A stretch of 64,000 nt of DNA. Origin: an uncultured Bacilli bacterium (GTDB lineage: Bacteria; Bacillota_I; Bacilli_A; RF39; UBA660). The stretch's first letter is position 1; every line of letters begins with the position of its first letter. Location: NCBI GenBank assembly GCA_934098705.1, contig CAKOPC010000001.1, positions 335,158 to 399,157 of the forward strand. The letters run 5' to 3'. Of this stretch, positions 42,596 to 51,612 are shown in pieces. The notes beneath the pieces were generated by a model. That model was not told the origin of the DNA and did no database searches. It saw nothing but the letters and a program-made list of their open reading frames with translations. The position numbers and the translations under genes were made by a program.

Positions 42596-44050
42596 TTATC
42601 TAGTTAAAACAACATATGGATTAGAACTTGTACCATTACCAGATGCTAAAACATCACCTTTAATTGATATAACTGGAGAAAGAGCATACGAACCATCAAC
42701 AAAACTAGTTGTAAATTTATCATTTTTTTCAAGTTTAAATTGATGATATCTTGGAACTTGAATTTGTAAATAACCTCCAGAAGAAATAAGCCAAGACTCA
42801 ACACTATTTAAGTAATAATCACTCTTTTTATTAGCATAACCTCCAGCATATATTACCTCATCATAAGATAATAAACCAAATTTAGAATTTAAAGTACCAT
42901 ATCCATTACCATCACTACTACATTTAAATGTTGGAGTATATTTACTAAAAGCAACACTTGTTGCATCCCCAAGCTTTGTTGCAACTAAACTTACTCTAAA
43001 CGCTTCACAATAAGAACTATCTGTAACAAAAGCATCATATGATGATATTTTAGAATCATACCATTCACTAACAGTATTATAAGTATCATTTTCACTAAAG
43101 TAAGCTTTAGTTATATCAACAAGTGCCGAAGAATCAACAAATATATACCTTTTGCCACCATTTATACCATTTTGAAGTACAAGCCTTATACTACCATCTT
43201 CATTTATCCTAACAATTCGCCATAAATATTTAGCAAAATAAATATAATTATTTTTAACATTACCTCTAAAATAATAGGTAGGAGTACCACTATCAGTATC
43301 AGTTGATGCATAAAGCCCTATACTATCACCAGCTGCACTATATTCTTTATTTAAAGTAGGAGTATTACTTAAAACATTGCTATTACCTTCCCCAAGTATT
43401 AATGTTTTTAAGTTATAACCTGTAATTTGTTCTCCCTTTAAAGAAACATTTCCATAAAAAATTACATTTCTTTCTACTCCGTTAACAATACCTTGATAAT
43501 CATTTGGAGTTGATTCATCAAGCCATAATTTCACCTCAATACTTGTTTGCTCCCCTGCTTTTAAAACACCTACTAAAAGATTCTCTTCTTGAGCTAAAGA
43601 TTTAACAATGTAAGAACCATTACCTTCCTTTATACCAACCTTTATATAATCATTAGGTACACAAACATCTGGTGTTACACTTGTTCCATTTATAGTAACC
43701 GTATCAGTTGTCGTACAAGTATTTTTTAAATTAATAGTATACTTCATGTCAATAGTACCATTATTTTTCAAAGTAAATGTATACTTTTCTGTTTGATTAA
43801 GCCCTAAAGCATCAGTTTTAGGAACTGCCCCATTAAGTGATATCCCATTACTTTCTGTTGGAAGGTAAAGTACCAAAGTACCTGCTGTTATAGTATTTTC
43901 TCCTCCTACATATTGTCCCATTAAATAAGCAACACTTGTACCAGTTACAATTAAAAATATTCCAAAAACAGTACAAGCAAGTGATATAAATTTTCTTTTA
44001 CCATCTTTATCTTTTAAATTAAGCTTATTAAACTTCTTAAAAAAATCCAT
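42596..44050 (-). CDS. Membrane-anchored lectin-like surface protein (paralogue of 1228-2688)
   Basis: A 484-residue exported protein. A basic N-terminus and a membrane helix (about 23-45) lead into a TasA/camelysin-like beta domain (GGENTITAGTLVLYL, KYTFTLKNNGTIDMKYTINLKN, SIEVKLWLDES). The C-terminal domain begins WRIVRINEDGSIRLV (near residue 280) and includes KFGLLSYDEVIYAGGY and ALSPVISIKGDVLASGNG. Its plan and motifs match the gene at 1228-2688, but the 3' end keeps AT-rich codons. It is therefore a useful control for the anomalous end of that gene. The ATG follows AGGAGACT. Probably a ligand-binding surface protein. Confidence 0.75.
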   Translation of the reverse strand: MDFFKKFNKLNLKDKDGKRKFISLACTVFGIFLIVTGTSVAYLMGQYVGGENTITAGTLVLYLPTESNGISLNGAVPKTDALGLNQTEKYTFTLKNNGTIDMKYTINLKNTCTTTDTVTINGTSVTPDVCVPNDYIKVGIKEGNGSYIVKSLAQEENLLVGVLKAGEQTSIEVKLWLDESTPNDYQGIVNGVERNVIFYGNVSLKGEQITGYNLKTLILGEGNSNVLSNTPTLNKEYSAAGDSIGLYASTDTDSGTPTYYFRGNVKNNYIYFAKYLWRIVRINEDGSIRLVLQNGINGGKRYIFVDSSALVDITKAYFSENDTYNTVSEWYDSKISSYDAFVTDSSYCEAFRVSLVATKLGDATSVAFSKYTPTFKCSSDGNGYGTLNSKFGLLSYDEVIYAGGYANKKSDYYLNSVESWLISSGGYLQIQVPRYHQFKLEKNDKFTTSFVDGSYALSPVISIKGDVLASGNGTSSNPYVVLTR

Positions 44051-44125
44051 ATTACAAGTCTCCTATCATGTTAATTATACAATAAAAAATATCTCATAAC
44101 AAGTTTTTTTTAAAATATATATTAT

Positions 44126-44159
44126 AAAAGATGCAAACAACAAATCATTTGCACCTTTT
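44126..44159 (-). terminator. Terminator of the SASP gene
   Basis: 12-bp stem AAAAGATGCAAA (44126-44137) with TTTGCACCTTTT (44148-44159), one G-U/A-C-type mismatch, T-rich sequence following on the minus strand. Confidence 0.75.
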
Positions 44160-44186
44160 CTTACATTTTATAAACTATACTAAAAA

Positions 44187-44393
44187 CTATTTATTTTGAG
44201 AAGTATAACCACCAAATTGTGATAATCCTCTTTCTACTAAACGTTTAGTAATTTCACCACCTACTGATCCATTAGCTCTAGCTGTTGCATCTGGTCCAAG
44301 ATTTACACCAAATTCTCTAGCTATTTCATATTTCATAGCATCGATTGCTTGTTTAGAAGCTGGAGTAGTTAATTTACTTTTATTTTGGTTCAT
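44187..44393 (-). CDS. Alpha/beta-type small acid-soluble spore protein
   Basis: A 68-residue DNA-coating protein of the dormant spore. The family hallmarks are present: the germination-protease recognition stretch YEIAREFGVNLGPDATARANGSVGGEITKRLV split as KYEIAREFGV (about 26-35) and ANGSVGGEITKRLV (about 42-55). It starts MNQNKSKLTTP after a strong AGGAGGTG site. It protects DNA against UV and supplies amino acids on germination. This is the clearest proof of sporulation capacity in the window. A sigma-G-like promoter lies upstream. Confidence 0.95.
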   Translation of the reverse strand: MNQNKSKLTTPASKQAIDAMKYEIAREFGVNLGPDATARANGSVGGEITKRLVERGLSQFGGYTSQNK

Positions 44394-44421
44394 TGTTTGT
44401 TTTCACCTCCTATACATTTAT

Positions 44422-44450
44422 AGAATGTGAAAATTACAATTTTTTACACA
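44422..44450 (-). promoter_or_regulatory. Sigma-G-like promoter of the SASP gene
   Basis: Minus strand CATTCTA (44422-44428) fits the sigma-F/G -10 CATNNTA. The hexamer GTGTAA (44445-44450) lies 16 bases upstream and only partly fits a -35. Expected for a forespore gene. Confidence 0.4.
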
Positions 44451-44485
44451 TGGAAATTATTTCCTTTTTTTAAAATTACTAATTT

Positions 44486-45721
44486 TTATAATAAATCACT
44501 ATAAGTATTATCTGTATCACTATTTATTTCTATTTTCATTATATTATCAAGTATATCATCTATTTCTTTTTGATAATCAAATAAACTTTCATAATAAAGA
44601 CATTTTTTAATATCTGGATTAATACTAGGATGTTTTGGTACAAATACCGTACAACAATCTTCATATGGTAATATACTAGTATTATATGTATCTATCTTTT
44701 TAGCAATATCTATTATTTCTAACTTATCAAAACATGCAACAGGTCTTATAACAGGTATATTACAAACTTCATTTATAACACTAATACTTGATAAGGTTTG
44801 ACTTGCAACTTGTCCTATTGATTCACCATTTATTAAAACAGTAGCTTTATATCTTTTAGCAAGACTTGTTGCTATTCTATACATCATACGTCTTAATATT
44901 GTAATAACATAACTTGCCTCTACATTTTTATAAATTGCCTCTTGAAGTTTAGTAATAGGTACAACATAAAGATTAAAATCATTAGAATACTTATGTAACT
45001 TTTGTGCCAAACTTATAACTTTTAACCTAGCATTAATACTTGTATGTGGTATTGCTTCAAAGTATATAGCATCTAAACAAACACCTCTTTTTAAAGATAA
45101 ATATCCCGCAACTGGAGAATCAATACCTCCTGATAACATTAAAAGACCTTTTCCAAGTACTTTAACAGGATAACCACCAAGACCTTTTATTTCATTTAAA
45201 TATATATAGGTAATGTTTTTATTTATTTCAATATTTATCAAAACTTCTGGATTTCTTACATCAACTTTTATACCCTTAATATTTATCAAAACTTCTGGAT
45301 TTCTTACATCAACTTTTATACCCTTAATATTTTTTAAAATAAAACCTCCAATTAAATTATTAAAATCCATACTCTTTATTTCAAATGTTTTATCTCTTCT
45401 TTTAGTTTCAACTTTAAAAGTTTTAAAATCCTTATCTTTTAATGAAGTATATACTTTATCCTTTATTTCATCTACTACTGTATTAGTTTTTAAAGCAACA
45501 GAAAAAGCATGTATTCCAAATATATTTTTTAATATATTTATAATTTTATCTTCATCATTTTTATTATACTCAATATACATTCTTGAATACTCTTTTATAA
45601 TATTATGTTCCAAATTTTTTAATTTTTTATTAATATTATCATGTAAAGTATTAATAAATAAACGTCTATTATCCTTTTTAGTTGTAAGTTCACCATATTT
45701 AATTAAAATCAATCCATCCAT
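44486..45721 (-). CDS. thiI: tRNA 4-thiouridine sulfurtransferase with an internal tandem duplication
   Basis: Makes 4-thiouridine at position 8 of tRNA and can serve thiamine synthesis. It has 411 residues: NFLD plus THUMP domain (about 1-180), then the PP-loop pyrophosphatase domain with SGGIDSPVAGY. No C-terminal rhodanese domain, as is usual for Bacilli. I chose the ATG at 45719-45721 (MDGLILIKYGEL), after GGTGAT. The stretch IKGIKVDVRNPEVLIN occurs twice in a row in the THUMP region, encoded by a perfect 48-bp tandem repeat (45230-45325). Other ThiI proteins have one copy. The reading frame is kept, so the product is 16 residues longer than expected. Confidence 0.93.
   Translation of the reverse strand: MDGLILIKYGELTTKKDNRRLFINTLHDNINKKLKNLEHNIIKEYSRMYIEYNKNDEDKIINILKNIFGIHAFSVALKTNTVVDEIKDKVYTSLKDKDFKTFKVETKRRDKTFEIKSMDFNNLIGGFILKNIKGIKVDVRNPEVLINIKGIKVDVRNPEVLINIEINKNITYIYLNEIKGLGGYPVKVLGKGLLMLSGGIDSPVAGYLSLKRGVCLDAIYFEAIPHTSINARLKVISLAQKLHKYSNDFNLYVVPITKLQEAIYKNVEASYVITILRRMMYRIATSLAKRYKATVLINGESIGQVASQTLSSISVINEVCNIPVIRPVACFDKLEIIDIAKKIDTYNTSILPYEDCCTVFVPKHPSINPDIKKCLYYESLFDYQKEIDDILDNIMKIEINSDTDNTYSDLL
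45230..45325. repeat. Perfect 48-bp tandem duplication inside thiI
   Basis: Unit 45230-45277 is repeated without mismatch as 45278-45325, and the first seven bases of a third unit follow. The exact identity in coding DNA points to a very recent event, replication slippage or an assembly artefact. Confidence 0.95.
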
Positions 45722-45819
45722 TAAAATCACCAATAGATATTATAAAGCAATAAGCATAATTTGACAATATTAAAAAAACATGTAATAATAAACATGTAAT
45801 TTTTTAAGGGGAAATTATT

Positions 45820-46317
45820 ATGTATGAAGATTTAGAATTTAAAATGATTATAAATAAAATTATAAATAATAGAAAATTTAAACAAATGAAAAATGTAAGA
45901 CATCACATATTAAGTAACACATACGACCATTGTTATTTAACAGCCTGGTATACTTACAAAGTATGTAAAAAATTAAAACTTGATTATAAAAGTGCTACTA
46001 AAGCTGCTCTTATGCATGATTTCTTTTTTAGAACAAAGGGAAAACTTGATTTATTTGAATTTGCTCGTCATCCAAAATATGCATCAAAAAATGCTTCTAA
46101 AATAATGAAATTAAATAATATTGAAAAAAACTGTATTGAATCACACATGTTTCCATTTTGTCTTACATTACCTAAATATAAAGAAAGTGTAATAGTAAAC
46201 TTAATGGATGACTTTGTATCATTTAAAGATATAAAGCTTATATCTAAAATAGCCTTTAAAAGACTTCAAAATGTATTAAGCTTTGCTTTATTTATTGTAA
46301 TTAATTTTATACATTAA
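45820..46317 (+). CDS. HD-domain phosphohydrolase
   Basis: A 165-residue HD superfamily protein, probably a metal-dependent phosphohydrolase. Visible metal-binding residues are His at HHILSNTYDHCYLTAWYT (about 28-45), the HD pair in AALMHDFFFR (about 64-73), and a late Asp in NLMDDFVSF (about 129). The layout resembles small HD proteins of the YedJ/RelA-hydrolase-like type; substrate unknown. It stands alone on the plus strand between minus-strand genes and ends at a shared terminator. Confidence 0.8.
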   Translation: MYEDLEFKMIINKIINNRKFKQMKNVRHHILSNTYDHCYLTAWYTYKVCKKLKLDYKSATKAALMHDFFFRTKGKLDLFEFARHPKYASKNASKIMKLNNIEKNCIESHMFPFCLTLPKYKESVIVNLMDDFVSFKDIKLISKIAFKRLQNVLSFALFIVINFIH

Positions 46318-46346
46318 AAGAACTGAAAAATCTATTCAGTTCTTTT
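46316..46346. terminator. Bidirectional terminator
   Basis: Stem AAGAACTGAA (46318-46327) with TTCAGTTCTT (46335-46344), A run before and T run after. It overlaps the ends of the HD-domain gene and of the convergent RNB-like gene. Confidence 0.8.
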
Positions 46347-47657
46347 TCTTACTAATTTATTATCTTCATTATAAGTTTTGCAAAATCTTTTAAATACATT
46401 ATTATATTTATCAAGCACTTCTAAACTATTCATATTTTTAATATATATATCACAAACTTCCTCTAAACTTTTCATACCAACAAAAGTAAAAGGTTTTAAT
46501 ATATCTAACTTATATCTTTCTTTTTCAGCATAATGACCCTTATTCTCTGTAGAATAATAAGCTTTATTATTTACTGATTTACATAATATATCATATATTA
46601 TTTTATAATCATTATAAGGAACTTTAAATAAATAATAATTTAGATTACTTATTTGATAATTTAAATCTTTACTTGAAGGATAATTATGGCATCTATACAT
46701 AAATGTATAATTACTATTATAAATATCCCTTCCAAGTGTTTCATAAAGAATATGATTAAATATCTTACTTACATCTTGCATATCTTTTATAGGTTCATCA
46801 AGTTTATAAAAATCACTGATTTTTTTACTTAATTTTTTATAATCACTATTTTCTTGACATATCATATCGCAAGAATATACATCTTTTAATAAAACATTGC
46901 TTTTAAATACACAAAATGATTTTACTTCTCCATTTCTTCCAATATTTAAACTTATAGTAACACAAGGAGATATTTTATTCTTCTTAAATGATAAAATTTG
47001 TGATATAGAAGTATTTAACTTGTTATCACATCTTAAAGATTCATTAACATTTAAATCATCTATTATTATTTTTGGAGTATCAACAACATGATAATTTAAT
47101 ACATAAGAATCTTTATTTTTAATAATGGAATACGCATATCCAGCTTGATTATAACCTTTATTAATTATAGAAAATGTATTATTTTTTATTAAAGGTTTTT
47201 CTTCATCTATTATTTCCCTTTTTACTAAAAGATTTATTATTTCTTTATCTTCAGTTATTCTTAAAGGTTTTACATATTCATTTTTAGAAGCTCTAAATAA
47301 TTTTGATATTGATTCTAAAATCTCTATCTTTTTATTTTTACTTATTTTACTAGTATTAATTAAATGTCTAAACTTGCTAACCTTTTCTTTTAAATAAATA
47401 TCCATATCATGTTTATAGTAAGGACTATTATATAATGTATTAAATACTTTTATATAATAGTTCTTATCTATTATACTGTTATCATTTATATCTTCTTTAC
47501 AACTTTTAAAATATTTATCAAGCGTTACATCTAAAATATTTGGATTTAAGAGAAATATTCTTGGTAATTTTTGTGATATTTCATCTAAATAATTATAACA
47601 ATTACTATCATCTAACCAAAAATTTATAATGTCGTTTAAATAATCATGATTTTTCAT
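46332..47657 (-). CDS. RNB-domain-like protein, catalytic residues apparently lost
   Basis: A 441-residue protein that I align by eye with the RNB catalytic region of RNase II/R. IISPCVTISLNIG-like and GEVKSFCVFKSNVLL correspond to the LALSVEMxIDxxGxVxxxxxxxSxI strand pair. YRCHNYPS recalls RxHxxP, and AYYSTENKGHYAEKERY recalls AxYSxxNxGHFGLxxxxY. However, the region that should read xxIDxxDxxDxDDA is FSIINKGYNQAGYAYSI, the IADVS element is VVDTP, and the arginine-rich TSPIRRY is not recognisable. So it may be a pseudoenzyme that binds RNA. pnp lies directly upstream, 30 bases away. Confidence in the fold is moderate; loss of catalysis is inference. Confidence 0.5.
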   Translation of the reverse strand: MKNHDYLNDIINFWLDDSNCYNYLDEISQKLPRIFLLNPNILDVTLDKYFKSCKEDINDNSIIDKNYYIKVFNTLYNSPYYKHDMDIYLKEKVSKFRHLINTSKISKNKKIEILESISKLFRASKNEYVKPLRITEDKEIINLLVKREIIDEEKPLIKNNTFSIINKGYNQAGYAYSIIKNKDSYVLNYHVVDTPKIIIDDLNVNESLRCDNKLNTSISQILSFKKNKISPCVTISLNIGRNGEVKSFCVFKSNVLLKDVYSCDMICQENSDYKKLSKKISDFYKLDEPIKDMQDVSKIFNHILYETLGRDIYNSNYTFMYRCHNYPSSKDLNYQISNLNYYLFKVPYNDYKIIYDILCKSVNNKAYYSTENKGHYAEKERYKLDILKPFTFVGMKSLEEVCDIYIKNMNSLEVLDKYNNVFKRFCKTYNEDNKLVRKRTE

Positions 47658-47687
47658 TATCTACAAAACCCTTACCCTTTCAAATTT

Positions 47688-49808
47688 TTATAGTGCGTCT
47701 TTTCTTGAGAAGTTTAATCTTCCTTTATTATCAACACCCATTGCTTTTACAACAATCATATCTCCAACATGCACAACATCTTCAACCTTAGAAACTCTAT
47801 CTTTTGCAAGTTTTGAAATATGTACTAAACCTTCACAACCAGGCCATACTTCAACAAAGCAACCAAAACTTTCTATTTTTACAACTTTTACGTTATATAA
47901 CTTTCCTTCTTCGACTTCTCTTGTTATATCAAGTATCATATTACAAGCCTTTTCAATTACATTAATATCATTATGATATAACATAATTCTACCATCATCT
48001 TCGATATCAATTTTAATAGCATTTTTATCATTAACGCTTTTAACACCACTTGCATCTTGTATTATCTTTGTTATAACATCTCCGCCACGACCAATTACAA
48101 GTTTTATTTGATCTTCTCTTATCTTCATTTGTTTAATTTTAGGAGCATATTTAGATAGTTCACTTCTTGGCTTGCTTATTGCAGCTTGCATATTTTCTAA
48201 CACTTTAAATCTAGCAGTTTTAGCCTTAGAAAGAGCTTCTTTTAGTATTTCTTTTGTAATACCTTTAATCTTTATATCCATTTGAAGAGCACATATACCA
48301 TTTTTAGTACCAGCAACTTTAAAGTCCATATCACCAAGATGATCTTCCATACCTTGAATATCAGTTAAAATTGTATATTTATCACCTTCTGTTATAAGAC
48401 CCATAGCAATACCTGCAACCATATCCTTTATAGGAACACCAGCAGCCATTAAACTCATACAACCAGCACAAATACTAGCCTGACTACTAGAGCCATTACT
48501 TTCAAGTACTTCACTTACAACACGAATTGTGTAAGGAAACTCTTCTTCACTTGGTAATACTTGTAAAAGAGCCTTTTCTCCTAAAGCACCATGACCTATT
48601 TCTCTTCTTCCTGGAGCACCATATCTACCCATCTCACCAACACTAAAAGCTGGGAAATTATAATGAAGCATAAATCTTTTTGATTCCTCTTCACTTAAAC
48701 CATCAAGAATTTGAAACTCTGACAAAGAACCCAAAGTAGTTGTTGCAAGAACCTGAGTTTGACCCCTTGTAAATAAAGCACTACCATGTGTACGAGGAAG
48801 TATATCAACTCTACTTTCAAGTGGTCTTATCTCATCAAGCTCTCTACCATCAGGTCTTATATGTTCTATAGCAATAAGACGTCTTACCTCTTCTTTTTCA
48901 ATATTTTCAGCAATTTCTCTTGTCTGTTTTAAAATATTATCTAAATCTTCACTATCTTTATATTCTAAAGCAATAATATCAGTTGCTTCTTTTATAACTT
49001 GATCTGTTTTTAAACTTCTTTCCTGTTTATCAACTGTTTTTATAGCATTTATCATCTTAACAGTTATAATATCTCTTACTTTAGCATTTAACCCATCATC
49101 TATTTTGGCAACCTCATATGGAAATGTTTCTTTACCTAATTCATTTATTATTTCCTCTTCAAATGAAATAAGTTCTTTTAAAGCCTCATGCCCATACATT
49201 AATGCTTCTAACATATCATCTTCATTTGCCTCTTTAGCACTTGATTCAACCATGTTAATAGCATCCTTTGTACCAGCAACTGTTATATAAATATCACAGG
49301 CATCAACTTCTTCTGGTGTTGGGTTAATTAAAAGATTACCATTAACTCTTGCAACAACAACTCCCGCAACAGGTCCTTCAAATGGTAAATCACTAAGACC
49401 TAAAGCAAGTGATGAACCAAAAAGTGCAGTAAGTTCGGGTGATGTTTTAGTATCAACTGATAAAACTGTATTTACAATTTGAGTTTCATACTTAAAACCC
49501 TCAGGAAATAACGGTCTTATTGGTCTATCAATTAACCTTGCCGCAAGAGTTGCAGCATCAGTTGGTCTACCCTCTCTCTTTATAAAACCACCAGGTATCT
49601 TACCAACAGAATATAATTTTTCTTGATATAATACTGTAAGTGGAAAAAAATCTCCATCTTTACTTTCAGTTGCATGATTAACTGTTGTAAGTACAACTGT
49701 ATCACCATATCTTACAAGACATGCAGAATTAGACTGCTTTGCCATTTCACCTATTTCTACTACTATTTTTCTTCCTCTAAAATCACGTTCAAATACTTTT
49801 TTTTCCAT
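47688..49808 (-). CDS. pnp: Polynucleotide phosphorylase
   Basis: 3'-5' phosphorolytic exoribonuclease of the RNA degradosome. The 706 residues include two RNase PH-like domains (about 1-215 and 300-530), with FFPLTVLYQEKLYSVGKIPGGF-type sequence split around TVLYQE and the catalytic region MDFKVAGTKNGICALQMDIK. A KH domain with VIGRGGDVI follows (about 555-610), then an S1 domain (about 620-690) with VVKIESFGCFVEV. It follows rpsO, the common arrangement; read-through past the rpsO terminator would supply transcript. The start ATG follows AGAGGTGT. Confidence 0.98.
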   Translation of the reverse strand: MEKKVFERDFRGRKIVVEIGEMAKQSNSACLVRYGDTVVLTTVNHATESKDGDFFPLTVLYQEKLYSVGKIPGGFIKREGRPTDAATLAARLIDRPIRPLFPEGFKYETQIVNTVLSVDTKTSPELTALFGSSLALGLSDLPFEGPVAGVVVARVNGNLLINPTPEEVDACDIYITVAGTKDAINMVESSAKEANEDDMLEALMYGHEALKELISFEEEIINELGKETFPYEVAKIDDGLNAKVRDIITVKMINAIKTVDKQERSLKTDQVIKEATDIIALEYKDSEDLDNILKQTREIAENIEKEEVRRLIAIEHIRPDGRELDEIRPLESRVDILPRTHGSALFTRGQTQVLATTTLGSLSEFQILDGLSEEESKRFMLHYNFPAFSVGEMGRYGAPGRREIGHGALGEKALLQVLPSEEEFPYTIRVVSEVLESNGSSSQASICAGCMSLMAAGVPIKDMVAGIAMGLITEGDKYTILTDIQGMEDHLGDMDFKVAGTKNGICALQMDIKIKGITKEILKEALSKAKTARFKVLENMQAAISKPRSELSKYAPKIKQMKIREDQIKLVIGRGGDVITKIIQDASGVKSVNDKNAIKIDIEDDGRIMLYHNDINVIEKACNMILDITREVEEGKLYNVKVVKIESFGCFVEVWPGCEGLVHISKLAKDRVSKVEDVVHVGDMIVVKAMGVDNKGRLNFSRKDAL

Positions 49809-49832
49809 ATAACACCTCTTTAATATAAAATA

Positions 49833-49853
49833 AAGACACTAAAAAATAGTGCC
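49833..49853 (-). terminator. Terminator of rpsO
   Basis: Stem GACACTA (49835-49841) with TAGTGCC (49847-49853), T-rich run following on the minus strand. It lies between rpsO and pnp and overlaps the rpsO stop. Confidence 0.65.
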
Positions 49854-50122
49854 TACTTTCTTAATCCTAATTTTTCAAGTACTTCACGATATTTTGCAAT
49901 ATCATTTTTCTTTAAGTAATTAAGTAAATTTCTTCTTCTACCAACTTTCTTTAAAAGACCACGTCTTGAATGAAAATCATGTTTATGTTCTTTTAAATGA
50001 TTAGTAAGATTAGTAATTTCAGAAGTTAAAATAGCAATTTGTACTTCAGGAGAACCTGTATCTTTACTATCTCTTCTAAACTTATTAATTACTTCTGCTT
50101 TTCCTTCTTTTGTTAAAGCCAT
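49853..50122 (-). CDS. rpsO: 30S ribosomal protein S15
   Basis: Primary 16S-binding protein of the small subunit, 89 residues. It has the full family sequence pattern (DTGSPEVQIAILTSEI, LTNHLKEHKHDFHSRRGLL, VGRRRNLLNYLKK). The ATG follows AGGAGGTAA. The leader (50123-50210) contains paired segments around GGTTACC and may be the S15 autoregulatory leader, but I cannot fold it reliably. The gene leads into pnp. Confidence 0.98.
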   Translation of the reverse strand: MALTKEGKAEVINKFRRDSKDTGSPEVQIAILTSEITNLTNHLKEHKHDFHSRRGLLKKVGRRRNLLNYLKKNDIAKYREVLEKLGLRK

Positions 50123-50254
50123 TATTTTTACCTCCTATATATTTTTCACCAATATCTAAGTTATCAAGGATTTTCGGTAACCAAGAAATGGAACAATGTT
50201 AATATACTATAAAATATTAAAAAAAGCAAGTAAAAATGATATAAAACAAAATAA

Positions 50255-50747
50255 TATATGATTAATTTGTGATAATGTCTTAAGTGTTAACTTGCGAAAA
50301 TGTCCCAATGTTATATAATATTCCATTGAGGTAGAACTAAATATGAAAGAAAAACAAAAATATGAAAAAATTAAAGAATATGTGGATCACGGAGGAAACA
50401 AAAATAGAATAGCTCTTCAACTTAATATATCTAAAAGACAAGTTAATCGTCTCATAATCAAATATAAAGAGAAAGGCAAATCTGCATTTGTACATGGCAA
50501 CTGCTCAAGGAAACCTGTAAATGCTTTAGATAAGTCAATCTCTGAAGATATTATACTACTTTATAAGAATAAATACTATGATTTTAATTTTAATCATTTT
50601 AAAGAGTATTTAGAAGATGAAGAAAATATTAAAGTTTCTTATGATTTTATCTATAAAACTTTATCTAGGGCTAATATATTATCTCCTAAAGCTAGAAAGA
50701 AAACTAAACGCGAATATGCTAGAAAAAAATTAAAGTTCCATTTGTAA
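50255..50747 (+). mobile_element. Remnant of an ISNCY-type insertion sequence
   Basis: The stretch 50343-50747 encodes the first ~130 residues of an ISNCY-type transposase. A helix-turn-helix (GGNKNRIALQLNISKRQVNRLI) is followed by FVHGNCSRKP and the NKYYDFNFNHFKEYL and YKTLSRANILSPKARKKTKREYA phrases of that group. The DDE catalytic part (another ~300 residues) is missing and the frame ends where it meets the broken gene copy at about 50738. Bases 50255-50342 upstream (TGTGATAATGTCTTAAG) may be the left end. No right end or target duplication was found. Confidence 0.75.
50343..50747 (+). pseudogene. Truncated ISNCY-family transposase
   Basis: N-terminal DNA-binding portion only, 134 codons. 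The conserved catalytic domain is absent, so no transposition activity is expected. The last codons run into the antisense of the fragment at 50719-50907. Confidence 0.75.
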
Positions 50748-50907
50748 TAGAATAATTAATACAACCATAATTATCTAAATCATCATAGTTTTTAGCAAGA
50801 CCTAAGTCTTGTACTTCCATAAGACGGGCTACTTCACTATATTTTTCTATTATTTTATCTGTTTTTATGTTGTAAAAATAGATATATTTATAAAGTCCAT
50901 TACCTGA
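50719..50907 (-). pseudogene. 3' fragment of a duplicated exported-protein gene
   Basis: About 60 codons (KKSGNGLYKYIYFYNIKTDKI, ARLMEVQDLGLAKNYDDL, YSITNG) are homologous to the C-terminal part of the intact gene directly upstream (QKSDFGSYPWKWYHFYDVKNDKI, MRLMGVTDLGGAKSYEDL, LRITNH). It lacks a start and signal peptide, and its end is cut by the IS remnant. A partial tandem duplication later interrupted by the IS explains the layout. Confidence 0.7.
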
Positions 50908-50911
50908 TTTT

Positions 50912-51571
50912 TTAAGCACACTCTGCTACATATTTATTTATGGTTACTTTATTATGATTTGTGATTCTTAAATCACTACAATCATTATTTAAATCTTCAT
51001 AGCTTTTTGCTCCACCTAAATCTGTTACACCCATAAGACGCATGGCATCGCCCATTTCAAGTATTTTATCATTTTTAACATCATAGAAATGATACCACTT
51101 CCAAGGATAACTACCAAAATCTGATTTTTGAGACACTTTAACTGCAATAACACCATTTACTACTGCATATTCATATATAATATTAAATTTACACGCGTAA
51201 TTTTCTTTATCGTATTTTATTGAAAACGAATTGCCTGCTAAATTTATAACATGGTTAAACAAATTATAATTAAAATCTTGGGCTTCATTTGTAGAACTTA
51301 AAACACCATTTAAGGTTATAACATCAGCTTCAATAATACAGTTATCTAAATTAACATTATCTCTATTATATTTATATGTTTGTTTGCCTATATATCCAAG
51401 TATTTCGCTATCTGTCATATTTTTAACTTCCTTATTTTCTTCTTTTGTTGGAGTATCATATTCACATTTATTATCTACTGTAAAATACTTATATCCAAAA
51501 AATAATGTAAGTCCTCCAAGTGATATAATAAGTAGTGTTACAAATATTATAAGTAACGTATTTTTTTTCAT
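50912..51571 (-). CDS. Exported protein of unknown function
   Basis: A 219-residue protein with an N-terminal signal-anchor (about 5-27), an extracytoplasmic region of mixed alpha/beta character, two or three cysteines (DNKCEYD, ENYACKF, DNCIIEAD) and a C-terminal phrase MRLMGVTDLGGAKSYEDL. I chose the ATG at 51569-51571, preceded by GGGAGATG. It sits 40 bases after a TasA-like gene and is probably in the same transcript. A truncated second copy of its C-terminus follows. No family recognised. Confidence 0.6.
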   Translation of the reverse strand: MKKNTLLIIFVTLLIISLGGLTLFFGYKYFTVDNKCEYDTPTKEENKEVKNMTDSEILGYIGKQTYKYNRDNVNLDNCIIEADVITLNGVLSSTNEAQDFNYNLFNHVINLAGNSFSIKYDKENYACKFNIIYEYAVVNGVIAVKVSQKSDFGSYPWKWYHFYDVKNDKILEMGDAMRLMGVTDLGGAKSYEDLNNDCSDLRITNHNKVTINKYVAECA

Positions 51572-51612
51572 TAAAAACATCTCCCTTTTCTAATTTAATT
51601 ATATATTAAATT

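Noticed and set aside
45230..45332. Repeats considered as a CRISPR-like array
   Set aside because: Only two adjacent identical units without spacers, inside a conserved gene.
45213..45764. Plus-strand reading frame of 183 codons antisense to thiI
   Set aside because: It spans the tandem duplication and is long only because of low GC; no binding site, and thiI is certain on the other strand.
50123..50254. rpsO leader as a defined S15 autoregulatory RNA
   Set aside because: Some pairing is visible around GGTTACC, but I could not build a convincing pseudoknot or three-way junction by eye; left as a note in the rpsO entry.
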